Shown here: one piece after another, positions 1-5,528 of the stretch
Layout: each line of letters starts with the position of its first letter
Numbering within the stretch: position 1 is the first letter of the stretch
Assembly (NCBI GenBank): GCA_031280065.1
Contig: JAITHH010000240.1
Span: 1 to 5,528 of the forward strand
Reading direction: 5' to 3'
Length of the DNA stretch: 5,528 nucleotides
Origin: Treponema sp.
Lineage (GTDB): Bacteria > Spirochaetota > Spirochaetia > Treponematales > Breznakiellaceae
Notes under the pieces: model-generated
What the model saw: the letters and a program-made list of their open reading frames with translations, nothing else
What the model was told of the DNA's origin: nothing
The model's database searches: none
Translations under genes and position numbers: made by a program

Positions 1-408
1 TACCATATCCCCGTGATCATCGTCAGTTCCCATGGAACGGCGGATGCTATCATCGAGGCGAAAAAGGCCGGGGCCCAAGACTTTGTGGTAAAACCCATCA
101 ACCCTAAATCGATCCTGGAAAAAGTCCATGCGATCTTTAAGTCGATCCCCCGCCATATCAGCCGGGACGCTCTGCTCCGGCAGCTCGCCCACCTGGAATC
201 CGCCTGTAAGCAGGGCAAGAGTTCCCGCGTCGAAGAAGTGGTAGAAGTTCTGGAACAGGTATACTACAGCATCCCCGTTGACCGGCTGATAGCCGAAATC
301 TGTAAATACGCCAAGGCCCTCGATTACCATGTGGCCGCTGAAAAAGCGGGGGCGCTCCTCAACATGAAGCTGGATAACAACCCCGAACGCACGCAAGCCG
401 CCGAATGA
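1..408 (+). CDS. Response regulator, C-terminal part (receiver end plus helical extension); 5' end outside window
   Basis: The frame is open from base 1 (Tyr-His-Ile-Pro...), so the gene starts upstream; 135 codons and a TGA stop are visible. The first ~40 residues are the end of a CheY-like receiver: the beta-4 strand IPVIIVSSH with its conserved Ser/Thr position, the helix ADAIIEAKKAGAQDF, and the beta-5 signature VVKPI with the invariant Lys. The phosphorylated Asp would lie upstream of the window. After the receiver come ~85 charged, helix-prone residues with no helix-turn-helix, GGDEF, HD-GYP or other output domain that I recognise. Part of this region (bases ~166-360) aligns with the C-terminal tail of the hybrid kinase encoded downstream. 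It is therefore probably the terminal phospho-acceptor or a protein-interaction regulator for that kinase, acting in the cytoplasm. The receiver call is firm; the partner assignment is inferred from gene order and the shared tail. Confidence 0.88.
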   Translation, partial: YHIPVIIVSSHGTADAIIEAKKAGAQDFVVKPINPKSILEKVHAIFKSIPRHISRDALLRQLAHLESACKQGKSSRVEEVVEVLEQVYYSIPVDRLIAEICKYAKALDYHVAAEKAGALLNMKLDNNPERTQAAE

Positions 409-413
409 CCGGG

Positions 414-485
414 GCGGGTTATGCGGGGGGCTGGTTATGAGAGGGCGGGGCGGCTTATGAGGAGGCGGGCTATGCGGAAGGGCGG
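414..485. repeat. Degenerate short tandem repeat in the leader between response regulator and FIST gene
   Basis: The intergenic stretch is built from about four copies of a loose unit of the form GG(T/C)TATG followed by a purine-rich AGGCGGG-like run. The TATG element recurs with its ATG at 421, 437, 457 and 472, spaced 16, 20 and 15 bases apart. The strand is almost free of C outside the GCGG motifs. I see no clear sigma-70 promoter here. The copies are diverged, so this may be a decayed repeat or simply purine-biased leader sequence rich in Shine-Dalgarno-like GGAGG elements. Confidence 0.4.
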
Positions 486-497
486 CTGCGGGAGATG

Positions 498-505
498 GGA
501 GAAGG
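498..505 (+). promoter_or_regulatory. Ribosome-binding site for the FIST gene
   Basis: GGAGAAGG lies 4 bases before an ATG at 510 and 10 bases before an in-frame ATG at 516. The in-frame ATG at 495 lies upstream of it and has only GGGAG directly abutting it. This argues against 495 and for 510 or 516 as the start. Confidence 0.55.
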
Positions 506-509
506 TATA

Positions 510-1700
510 ATGAAAATGGCAACCGCTTACACCAGAGAGGTGGATGATCCGGCTCTGGCCTGCGAGGAAATTCTGGGCCAGCTCAAGCTGGAGCAGCTCG
601 ATTTGGAACGAGGCCATGCCGCGGCGCTGATCTTTTGCCACGCTGAATTCATCGAGTCAGGCACGGCCCTGGCGCTCTGCGACGCGCTTCCCATGCCCGC
701 GCTAGGCTGCACTTCCCAAGTCTCCGGCGTACGGGAGGATGCGGACGAAATATTCCTCTCCGTCGCGGTTCTCTGGGGCGATGAGGTTCGGTTTGCGGCG
801 GGGGTTTCCGGGTCCCTTGCCGATGCCTACGAAACGCGGATCGGGGACTTCTACCGCGCAGCCGCCGCATCCCTGCCGGGGAAGCCCGCCCTGGTCTTTG
901 CCCTGCTGCCGGTAATGACGAACTGCACCGGCGACATCATGCTCTCCCTGCTGGACAATGCCGCCGGAGGGGATGTCCCGATCTTCGGCAGCGCCGCCGA
1001 GGACGCGGATTCTGAGAAGGTGCGTCATCCCTATACGTTCTATTACGATCCCGCCGGCGGCGTTCCGGCTGCCGCATACCGGGACCGGATGACGGCGCTG
1101 CTCATGCAGGGGCCGATCAAACCCCGCTTCTTCTCCGCCGAGTTCCCCAATACCACGATTGCCGCCCAAGACGCGATCATCACGGCGGCGCGGGGCAGCC
1201 GGCTCATCGCCATCAACAATATGCGGGCGGTTACCTATCTGGAAAAGATAGGCGTGTATCGGCCGAATGCCCTCAATACCCTCTACATCGCGCCCCTGAT
1301 CATAAACTACCGGGATGGGACGCCGCCGGTATCGCTGAGTGTAAACGATGTTACCCCCGAAGGAAGTTTGCTCTGCAGCCGGCCCCTGAGGGTCGGCGGC
1401 GTCCTGAATGCCGGCGCCAGCACCTCATCCTACGTGATCGAAAGCGCGGTCTCCCTGGCGCGGAACATACGGCTTGCGGGAGAAGGTTCCGCCCTGTTCT
1501 TCGTTTCCTGCTACCTGCGCAATATCCTGCTGGGGGGAGAAAATCTGGCTGAAATCGCCGCGATCAGGAAGGAGCTTGAGGACTTTACCACCCCCTACCT
1601 GCTCTTCTATTCCTGGGGCGAAATCTGCCCCCGCTTTACCGGCGGGGGAAAACCAATAAACCGCTTTTTGCAAACGACCCTCGCGGCCTGTTTGCTCTGA
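510..1700 (+). CDS. FIST-domain sensor protein (FIST_N + FIST_C), NosP-like candidate
   Basis: This is a soluble protein of 396 residues from the chosen ATG at 510; ATG 495 and ATG 516 are in-frame alternatives, and the GGAGAAGG site favours 510 or 516. The N-terminal half fits FIST_N: a glycine-rich core with GCTSQVSG at ~66-73, then the segment around PIFGSAAED at ~157-165. The C-terminal half fits FIST_C: the PLRVGG/NAGAS region near 292-304 and the late signature [10 protein letters not shown] at ~366-375. The length is normal for a stand-alone FIST protein, and there is no signal peptide or membrane segment. FIST domains are ligand-sensing modules. In several proteobacteria, stand-alone FIST proteins (NosP) bind haem and nitric oxide and control a kinase encoded beside them. 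Only three histidines are present (H36, H44, H173), all in the N-terminal half; any haem role for them is speculation. The next gene, a cytosolic hybrid kinase, starts 8 bases downstream, so the pair is probably co-translated and functionally linked. The FIST call is confident; the ligand is unknown. Confidence 0.85.
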   Translation: MKMATAYTREVDDPALACEEILGQLKLEQLDLERGHAAALIFCHAEFIESGTALALCDALPMPALGCTSQVSGVREDADEIFLSVAVLWGDEVRFAAGVSGSLADAYETRIGDFYRAAAASLPGKPALVFALLPVMTNCTGDIMLSLLDNAAGGDVPIFGSAAEDADSEKVRHPYTFYYDPAGGVPAAAYRDRMTALLMQGPIKPRFFSAEFPNTTIAAQDAIITAARGSRLIAINNMRAVTYLEKIGVYRPNALNTLYIAPLIINYRDGTPPVSLSVNDVTPEGSLLCSRPLRVGGVLNAGASTSSYVIESAVSLARNIRLAGEGSALFFVSCYLRNILLGGENLAEIAAIRKELEDFTTPYLLFYSWGEICPRFTGGGKPINRFLQTTLAACLL

Positions 1701-1708
1701 AGGGAACT

Positions 1709-4471
1709 ATGGAACCAGAGTTTGACAGCGGCGGAACCTTAGCGGAACTGGTTGAGCGTCTGCGGGAAGAAAACAGGGAATTACTGAAGGAGAACCGGCG
1801 CCTCGACCGCCGCTGCCGTACTGCCCTGGAGACGGTTAAGCGCGTCCAGAACTACACTTCCTCCCGCGACCGGATGCTGGAGACCTTTTTAACCGAAAAC
1901 GTCCGCCGCAAGAATTTCTTCCGCCTGCTTTTGGAGAACGCCCACGACATCATCCTGCTGCTGGATCAGGACCTGCGCCTTATCTACTGTTCCGATGTCT
2001 TTTTAAAGCTCACCGGCCTCTCCAGCTTCGGCCTCATCGCTGAACAAAACATTGCGGAGGTATTCCCCCGGTATGTCCAGGAGGAGTCCGCAGGGGAGGT
2101 AACCCATTCCTTGATGCGGGCAGTGGCCAACCAGGAAGCGGGCAAGGTGAATCTCACCATCGACGTGGGGTATACCGGCAAATTCCGCCATTACACCGCA
2201 GACGCGATTCCCATGGTCAATGACGAGAACATCTTTGAGGGCGCCCTGCTCCTGTTTCACGACGTTACGGAAATTCTCAAGGCCAAGGAACAGGCCGAGC
2301 AGGCAAACAAGGCGAAGTCCTCCTTCCTTGCCCAGACCAGCCACGAAATCCGCACCCCCATGAACGTGGTTATCGGCATGAGCGAACTGGCGCTCCGGGC
2401 CGATACGCTCGCCAAGGCCCAGGAGTACATGGCGGGCATTAAACAGGCTGGACAAAACCTGCTGACGATCATCAACGATATTCTGGACATCTCCAAGATC
2501 GAGGCGGGAACGCTGGAGATCATTCAGGCCCCCTATACCCTCGCCTCCCTCCTGAACGACGCGATCAGCATGATCAGTCTGCGGGCGGCGGAAAAGCCCA
2601 TCGTCTTCATCGTCGATGTTGATCCCGCCCTTCCCAACAATCTGCTCGGCGATGTGGTGCGCATCCGGCAGGTGCTCTTCAACCTGCTGACCAACGCGGT
2701 GAAGTACACCCGCGAGGGCTATATCCGGCTCGCCCTGACCGGCGAGCGCTCCAGCGATGGCCCCGGCGGGGAGAATCGCATTACGCTGCATTTCGAGATC
2801 TCGGACAGCGGCATCGGCATCCGGGAAAAAGATATGCCTTCGCTGTTCCAGCGCTTCACCCGCCTGGACATGAAAAAAAACCACGGTATCGAGGGGACGG
2901 GACTGGGGCTGGTCATCACGCGGAATCTCTGCCGGGCCATGGGCGGGGATATTGTCCTCACCAGCAGGTACGGTTCCGGCTCGGTTTTTACGGCGTACCT
3001 CCCGCAGAGTGTGCAGAACAGCGCTCCCCTGGCCAAGGTGGATCAGCCCGCTGAAAAAAAGACGCTCTGCTGCGAGAAAGAAGCCCGCCGCGCCGCGTCT
3101 ATTTCCGGGAGTCTGAAAAGCATGGGTGTACCGGTAAAAATGGTCTTCAAGGAGGAAGACTTTTTCCGGGAGCTTGAAACGGAGGCGTACCGCTTTGCCT
3201 TGTGCGGGAACGGGTTAATTGAAAGGGCGGCGGAGATTCTCTCGGAAAAGGCCCTGGACACAACGCTCGCGCTGCTGGCGAATCCCGGCCTGCCGTCTTA
3301 CCTGAATTTCCTCAAGCTGGATATGCCGGTCTATGCGGTTCCCCTGGCGGCTCTGCTGAACAGCCAAAACGCCGCCGCGCACAAGAAAACGTGGTGCGGC
3401 AGCACGTTTACCGCTCCCCAGGCGCGAATTCTGGCGGTAGACGATATTGCCACTAACCTGGTGGTGATCGAGGGGCTGCTGGCGATCTACCGCTGCCATA
3501 TTGACTCCTGCACCAGCGGCGCGGACGCCCTGGCGATGGTACAGAAACGGCGCTACGACATGATCTTCATGGATCACATGATGCCGGGCATGGATGGCAT
3601 TGAATGTACGCGGCTTATCCGCGCCTGGGAAGCGGAGCAGCGGGCCGCATCCTCGATGCCCAAGGAACCGGCGCCTATCATCGCGCTGACGGCCAACGCG
3701 ATTTCCGGGATGCGGGAGATGTTCCTGGAAAAGGGATTTACCGATTATCTGTCCAAGCCTATCGAGATTTCCAAACTGAACAGGATCATGGAAACCTGGA
3801 TTCCCAAAGCAAAACAGGCGCCGCACAAGGAGAGCGCCTGCGGCCCGGAATCTTCGGAGCTTTCGGCCTTTTTTGCGGACTGCCCCCCGGTTGCGGGGCT
3901 CGATCTGCGGGAAGGGGAGCGGCGCTACGGCGATACGGGGTATCTTGAAGTGCTCCGCTCGTACTTTATCCACACGCCGGCCCTGCTTGAAAAGCTGCGC
4001 CGGCTGGAGCAGGGCTTACCCGCTTCGGCGGCGCTCGATGACTATACGATCACGGTGCATGGTCTCAAGGGCTCGACTTACGGGATTTGCGCGGATGAAA
4101 CGGCAAAGCGGGCGGCCGGTCTGGAGCTGGCGGCCAGAAACGGCAATATCGATTATATCCAGAGCCATAATATTCCCCTCATCACGGCAGCGGAGGCGCT
4201 TGTGCGGGGTATTGGGGAATTGCTGGAGCGTTTTTCAAAGCAGGCGGGCGCCAAGCCCCGCGCTCCCGCTCCGGACCGGGCGCTTTTGGCCGGGCTTTTG
4301 GAGGCTGCCAGGCGCTACAAGGCAAGTCTCATGGAAGAAATTCTGGCAAAGCTCGAAAGCTATGAGTACGAATCCGGCGGGGACTTGGTTGTCTGGCTGA
4401 GGGAACAGATGGACGCGCTGGAATACGAGGTCATTGCGGCGCGGCTGGAGGATTGGAAAGCGGGAAGCTAA
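1709..4471 (+). CDS. Soluble hybrid histidine kinase: PAS-HisKA-HATPase-pseudoREC-REC-Hpt-helical tail
   Basis: A 920-residue cytosolic phosphorelay kinase with no transmembrane segment. Domains in order: charged coiled coil ~10-65; PAS ~70-192; HisKA ~203-268 with SHEIRTP (phospho-accepting H212); HATPase ~312-433 with the N box around N325/N329, DSGIG at 366-370, the F box LFQRF, and GTGLG at 396-400; a degenerate receiver ~450-554; an intact receiver ~572-698 with acidic pair D578/D579, phospho-acceptor D622 (MDHMMPG), T661 and K683 (LSKP); Hpt ~727-845 with HGLKGS (H784); a helical tail ~857-917. All residues needed for ATP binding, autophosphorylation and internal relay are present. The start follows GAAGGGA, which overlaps the FIST stop and leaves only 3 bases before the ATG; this suggests translational coupling to the FIST gene. 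The likely input is the FIST partner and/or the PAS ligand, and the likely output is the upstream response regulator. The architecture is certain from motifs; the signal and partner are inferred. Confidence 0.95.
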   Translation: MEPEFDSGGTLAELVERLREENRELLKENRRLDRRCRTALETVKRVQNYTSSRDRMLETFLTENVRRKNFFRLLLENAHDIILLLDQDLRLIYCSDVFLKLTGLSSFGLIAEQNIAEVFPRYVQEESAGEVTHSLMRAVANQEAGKVNLTIDVGYTGKFRHYTADAIPMVNDENIFEGALLLFHDVTEILKAKEQAEQANKAKSSFLAQTSHEIRTPMNVVIGMSELALRADTLAKAQEYMAGIKQAGQNLLTIINDILDISKIEAGTLEIIQAPYTLASLLNDAISMISLRAAEKPIVFIVDVDPALPNNLLGDVVRIRQVLFNLLTNAVKYTREGYIRLALTGERSSDGPGGENRITLHFEISDSGIGIREKDMPSLFQRFTRLDMKKNHGIEGTGLGLVITRNLCRAMGGDIVLTSRYGSGSVFTAYLPQSVQNSAPLAKVDQPAEKKTLCCEKEARRAASISGSLKSMGVPVKMVFKEEDFFRELETEAYRFALCGNGLIERAAEILSEKALDTTLALLANPGLPSYLNFLKLDMPVYAVPLAALLNSQNAAAHKKTWCGSTFTAPQARILAVDDIATNLVVIEGLLAIYRCHIDSCTSGADALAMVQKRRYDMIFMDHMMPGMDGIECTRLIRAWEAEQRAASSMPKEPAPIIALTANAISGMREMFLEKGFTDYLSKPIEISKLNRIMETWIPKAKQAPHKESACGPESSELSAFFADCPPVAGLDLREGERRYGDTGYLEVLRSYFIHTPALLEKLRRLEQGLPASAALDDYTITVHGLKGSTYGICADETAKRAAGLELAARNGNIDYIQSHNIPLITAAEALVRGIGELLERFSKQAGAKPRAPAPDRALLAGLLEAARRYKASLMEEILAKLESYEYESGGDLVVWLREQMDALEYEVIAARLEDWKAGS

Positions 4472-4507
4472 AGGGGTACCGGGGGGCCATCGAAACCGGC
4501 GAAATTA

Positions 4508-4532
4508 CCGCGCTGTTAGCGGGCTGACTTTT
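4508..4532 (+). terminator. Weak candidate intrinsic terminator after the kinase gene
   Basis: CC(G)CGCT-GTT-AGCGGG can form a 6-bp stem with one bulged G and a 3-base loop. It is followed after about five bases by TTTT. The stem is short and the T run is brief and displaced, so this is marginal. It is the only hairpin with a T run that I see between the kinase stop and the AT-rich region. Confidence 0.2.
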
Positions 4533-4556
4533 AATGCCCTCCCCTGCCGGGGTCTC

Positions 4557-4596
4557 TTGACAAGTTCAACCTTCTATGTCGTACTAAAGCTATAAT
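4557..4596 (+). promoter_or_regulatory. Candidate promoter upstream of the SGNH gene (consensus hexamers, abnormal spacing)
   Basis: A perfect TTGACA at 4557-4562 and a perfect TATAAT at 4591-4596 lie upstream of the SGNH gene. They are 28 bases apart, against about 17 for a sigma-70 promoter, so they cannot work together as a standard pair. TATAAT may instead use a weaker -35 such as TTCAAC at 4565-4570 (20-base spacer). The pair lies outside the inverted repeat that encloses the gene, so it belongs to the flanking DNA rather than to the putative mobile unit. Confidence 0.35.
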
Positions 4597-4616
4597 GCGG
4601 ATGACGGCTATAGGGA

Positions 4617-4636
4617 GTTATGTGCCATTTTTCCTA
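4617..4636 (+). repeat. Left copy of the inverted repeat flanking the SGNH gene
   Basis: GTTATGTGCC followed by ATTTTTCCTA. The reverse complement matches 5404-5423 at 19 of 20 positions; the single difference is A4627 against C5413. The outer 10 bases match perfectly. Confidence 0.7.
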
Positions 4637-4667
4637 AAGTTCTTGGAAAATTGGTTCAAAAATGTTC

Positions 4668-4673
4668 AGGAGG
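4668..4673 (+). promoter_or_regulatory. Ribosome-binding site that fixes the SGNH start
   Basis: A perfect AGGAGG ends 6 bases before the ATG at 4680. The in-frame ATG at 4662 lies upstream of this site and has no Shine-Dalgarno sequence of its own, so 4680 is the start. Confidence 0.85.
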
Positions 4674-4679
4674 GCTGTT

Positions 4680-5393
4680 ATGCAAAGGAAAAATTTTTGG
4701 ATTAAATCATTGGCTTTAACGAATTTAGTTTCGTTAATCTTTTTGGCGGTTATTTCATTTCATTATGAAGTTCCTAAAAAAGTATTGATAAAAATGGGAA
4801 TTATTGAAAACAATGATATACCTATAAAATATGATGTAAGGAATTCACTTTTTTCTGTATACCAAAATATGGAAAACGGTATAGTAATGTTAGGGGATTC
4901 AATAACAGCGGGGGTTGAATGGAATGAATTATTGGGAATGCCGAATATCGCAAACCGGGGCATTGGAAGCGACACAACGGAAGGATTTTGTAAGAGATTG
5001 GAAAATATTTATAAAATAAAGCCGGAAATTTGTTTTATCATGGGAGGAATAAATGATATAGGATATGGGATTCCCGTGGAAAAAATACTGGAGAATATAG
5101 GAATAATAATAGAAGGTTTATGTGAAAACGGCATAAAACCGGTTATCCAGTCAACATTATATGTTTCAGCTAAAGCGGAAAATTGGAAAAAAATAAACAA
5201 TAATGTTGATAAATTAAACAGCGGATTAAAAAATATCTGTGTAAAAAAGGACATAACATTTGTGGATATAAATGGGACGGTATCCGCAAATGGGTCATTA
5301 GCGGAAGAATATACATATGACGGAGTTCATTTGAACGGAACAGGATATAATGAATGGAAGAAATTGATAAAACCAATAATAGGAAAAAAATAA
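4680..5393 (+). CDS. Membrane-anchored SGNH/GDSL-family hydrolase (PAF-acetylhydrolase-like)
   Basis: A 237-residue protein. Residues 1-9 are basic and ~10-28 are hydrophobic, which fits a signal anchor placing the rest outside the cytoplasmic membrane; there is no lipobox Cys. The four SGNH blocks are intact: GDSITAG with nucleophile S74; NRGIGSDT with oxyanion G94; GGIND with N125; and DGVHLN with D214 and H217. The NRGIG-DTT block and spacing resemble the platelet-activating-factor acetylhydrolase-like branch of bacterial GDSL esterases, which remove acyl or acetyl groups from lipids or glycans. The substrate cannot be told from sequence. The gene is strikingly AT-rich, using ATA, AAA, AAT and GAA codons, unlike the GC-rich kinase operon upstream. 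It lies inside a 20-base inverted repeat. Both facts suggest transfer. A possible promoter lies at 4557-4596. I see no intrinsic terminator after the stop. The family call is firm; the cargo status is inferred. Confidence 0.92.
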   Translation: MQRKNFWIKSLALTNLVSLIFLAVISFHYEVPKKVLIKMGIIENNDIPIKYDVRNSLFSVYQNMENGIVMLGDSITAGVEWNELLGMPNIANRGIGSDTTEGFCKRLENIYKIKPEICFIMGGINDIGYGIPVEKILENIGIIIEGLCENGIKPVIQSTLYVSAKAENWKKINNNVDKLNSGLKNICVKKDITFVDINGTVSANGSLAEEYTYDGVHLNGTGYNEWKKLIKPIIGKK

Positions 5394-5403
5394 AAAAATG
5401 GAA

Positions 5404-5423
5404 TAGGAAAAACGGCACATAAC
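5404..5423 (-). repeat. Right copy of the inverted repeat flanking the SGNH gene
   Basis: TAGGAAAAAC followed by GGCACATAAC, starting 10 bases after the SGNH stop. It is the inverse of 4617-4636 with one mismatch. The A-rich inner half also recurs as a direct repeat of AATAGGAAAAA at 5378-5388 and 5402-5412. The GGCACATAAC half is therefore the more informative part. CGGCACAT recurs again in direct orientation at 5503-5510. Confidence 0.7.
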
Positions 5424-5528
5424 AGGTCTGTTTACGCTGCGCCGCCAGTAGGCGGCTTGGCCTCCATTCGGCTAGGTCGGCTGCGCCTCCCACGCCTCAT
5501 TGCGGCACATTTTGCCAGCCCTGGTCTT
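5424..5528. other. GC-rich structured tail, possible recombination-site or repeat-element DNA; no gene called
   Basis: Immediately after the right inverted repeat the sequence becomes GC-rich. It contains a perfect 6-bp hairpin GCCGCC-AGTA-GGCGGC at 5441-5456 with no T run after it, so it does not look like a terminator. GCTGCGCC occurs twice, at 5436-5443 and 5480-5487, and GCCTCC twice, at 5460-5465 and 5485-5490. CGGCACAT at 5503-5510 repeats 5413-5420. Some frames are open but are low in complexity and unlike protein. The element probably continues beyond the window. Confidence 0.4.

Larger units (their letters stand above)
4617..5423 (+). mobile_element. Candidate single-gene cassette or small mobile unit carrying the SGNH hydrolase
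   Basis: One AT-rich gene with minimal non-coding DNA is enclosed by a 20-base inverted repeat and sits between GC-rich sequences. The right repeat coincides with the change from about one-quarter G+C to GC-rich, hairpin-containing DNA. On the left, the AT-rich sequence begins about 60 bases before the repeat. The repeat core GTTATGT/ACATAAC is close to, but does not fully match, integron core sites (GTTRRRY/RYYYAAC), so an integron cassette is one reading. There is no transposase, no integrase and no flanking target duplication in the window. The inverted repeat and the composition break are seen directly; mobility is inferred. Confidence 0.4.

Noticed and set aside
495..509. ATG at 495 as the FIST start
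   Set aside because: The best ribosome-binding site, GGAGAAGG at 498-505, lies downstream of it. It remains possible, since all three candidate starts are in frame and change only the first few residues.
2003..2884. Long open frame on the - strand opposite the kinase gene (293 codons)
   Set aside because: It lies wholly within the kinase, whose motifs are intact. Its translation has no recognisable domain, and long antisense open frames are expected in GC-rich genes. The same applies to 3215-3973 and 702-1169 on the - strand.
4462..4527. Out-of-frame coding-like stretch just after the kinase stop (GYRGAIETGEITALLAG, then TGA)
   Set aside because: It would need a frameshift before the kinase stop. 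The kinase tail already looks complete at RLEDWKAGS, and I see no slippery site before the stop, so there is no support for an extended product.
4520..4560. CCCC-TGCC-GGGG hairpin as a terminator of the kinase operon
   Set aside because: The stem is only four base pairs and there is no T run after it.
4662..4679. Upstream in-frame ATG at 4662 as the SGNH start
   Set aside because: AGGAGG at 4668-4673 lies after this ATG and is ideally placed for the ATG at 4680.
4617..5423. Classical insertion sequence or transposon
   Set aside because: The only gene inside is an SGNH hydrolase. The bases just outside the two repeats (AGGGA on the left, AGGTC on the right) do not form a convincing target-site duplication.
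5441..5456. Hairpin after the SGNH gene as an intrinsic terminator
   Set aside because: The stem is perfect but is followed by TTGGCC rather than a T run, and it lies about 50 bases after the stop. It fits structured repeat or recombination-site DNA better.

Overview
The window holds two unrelated blocks. Positions 1 to about 4530 are GC-rich (42 of 60 bases are G or C at 4261-4320). They carry the end of a response regulator, a stand-alone FIST-domain sensor protein and a large soluble hybrid histidine kinase, all on the + strand. Positions from about 4557 to 5413 are strongly AT-rich (16 of 60 G or C at 4741-4800) and carry one gene, a membrane-anchored SGNH/GDSL hydrolase. The last 105 bases return to GC-rich, hairpin-containing DNA with no convincing gene.

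The first block reads as one signalling operon. The FIST protein and the kinase are 8 bases apart, with the kinase ribosome-binding site overlapping the FIST stop. The kinase has no membrane segment. It carries in order a coiled coil, PAS, HisKA, HATPase, a degenerate receiver, an intact receiver, Hpt and a C-terminal helical tail. A likely scheme is that the FIST protein senses a small ligand and sets kinase activity. Phosphate would then pass H212 -> D622 -> H784 -> the receiver of the upstream response regulator. FIST proteins encoded next to kinases include the haem-based nitric-oxide sensors called NosP, so NO sensing is one hypothesis here. The response regulator has no DNA-binding domain. 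Its C-terminal helical region aligns with the C-terminal tail of the kinase, which suggests a shared docking or dimerisation module.

The second block looks acquired. The SGNH gene is enclosed by a 20-base inverted repeat (4617-4636 and 5404-5423, 19 of 20 matching). The repeat core GTTATGTGCC / GGCACATAAC resembles, imperfectly, integron core sites. The right copy coincides with the abrupt return to GC-rich, structured sequence. A single-gene cassette or other small mobile unit is the best explanation, but no integrase, transposase or target duplication is visible.

The organism cannot be named with confidence. A GC-rich anaerobic bacterium with complex hybrid kinases and AT-rich cassette-like genes would fit a Treponema-like spirochaete, but this is a guess from gene style only.
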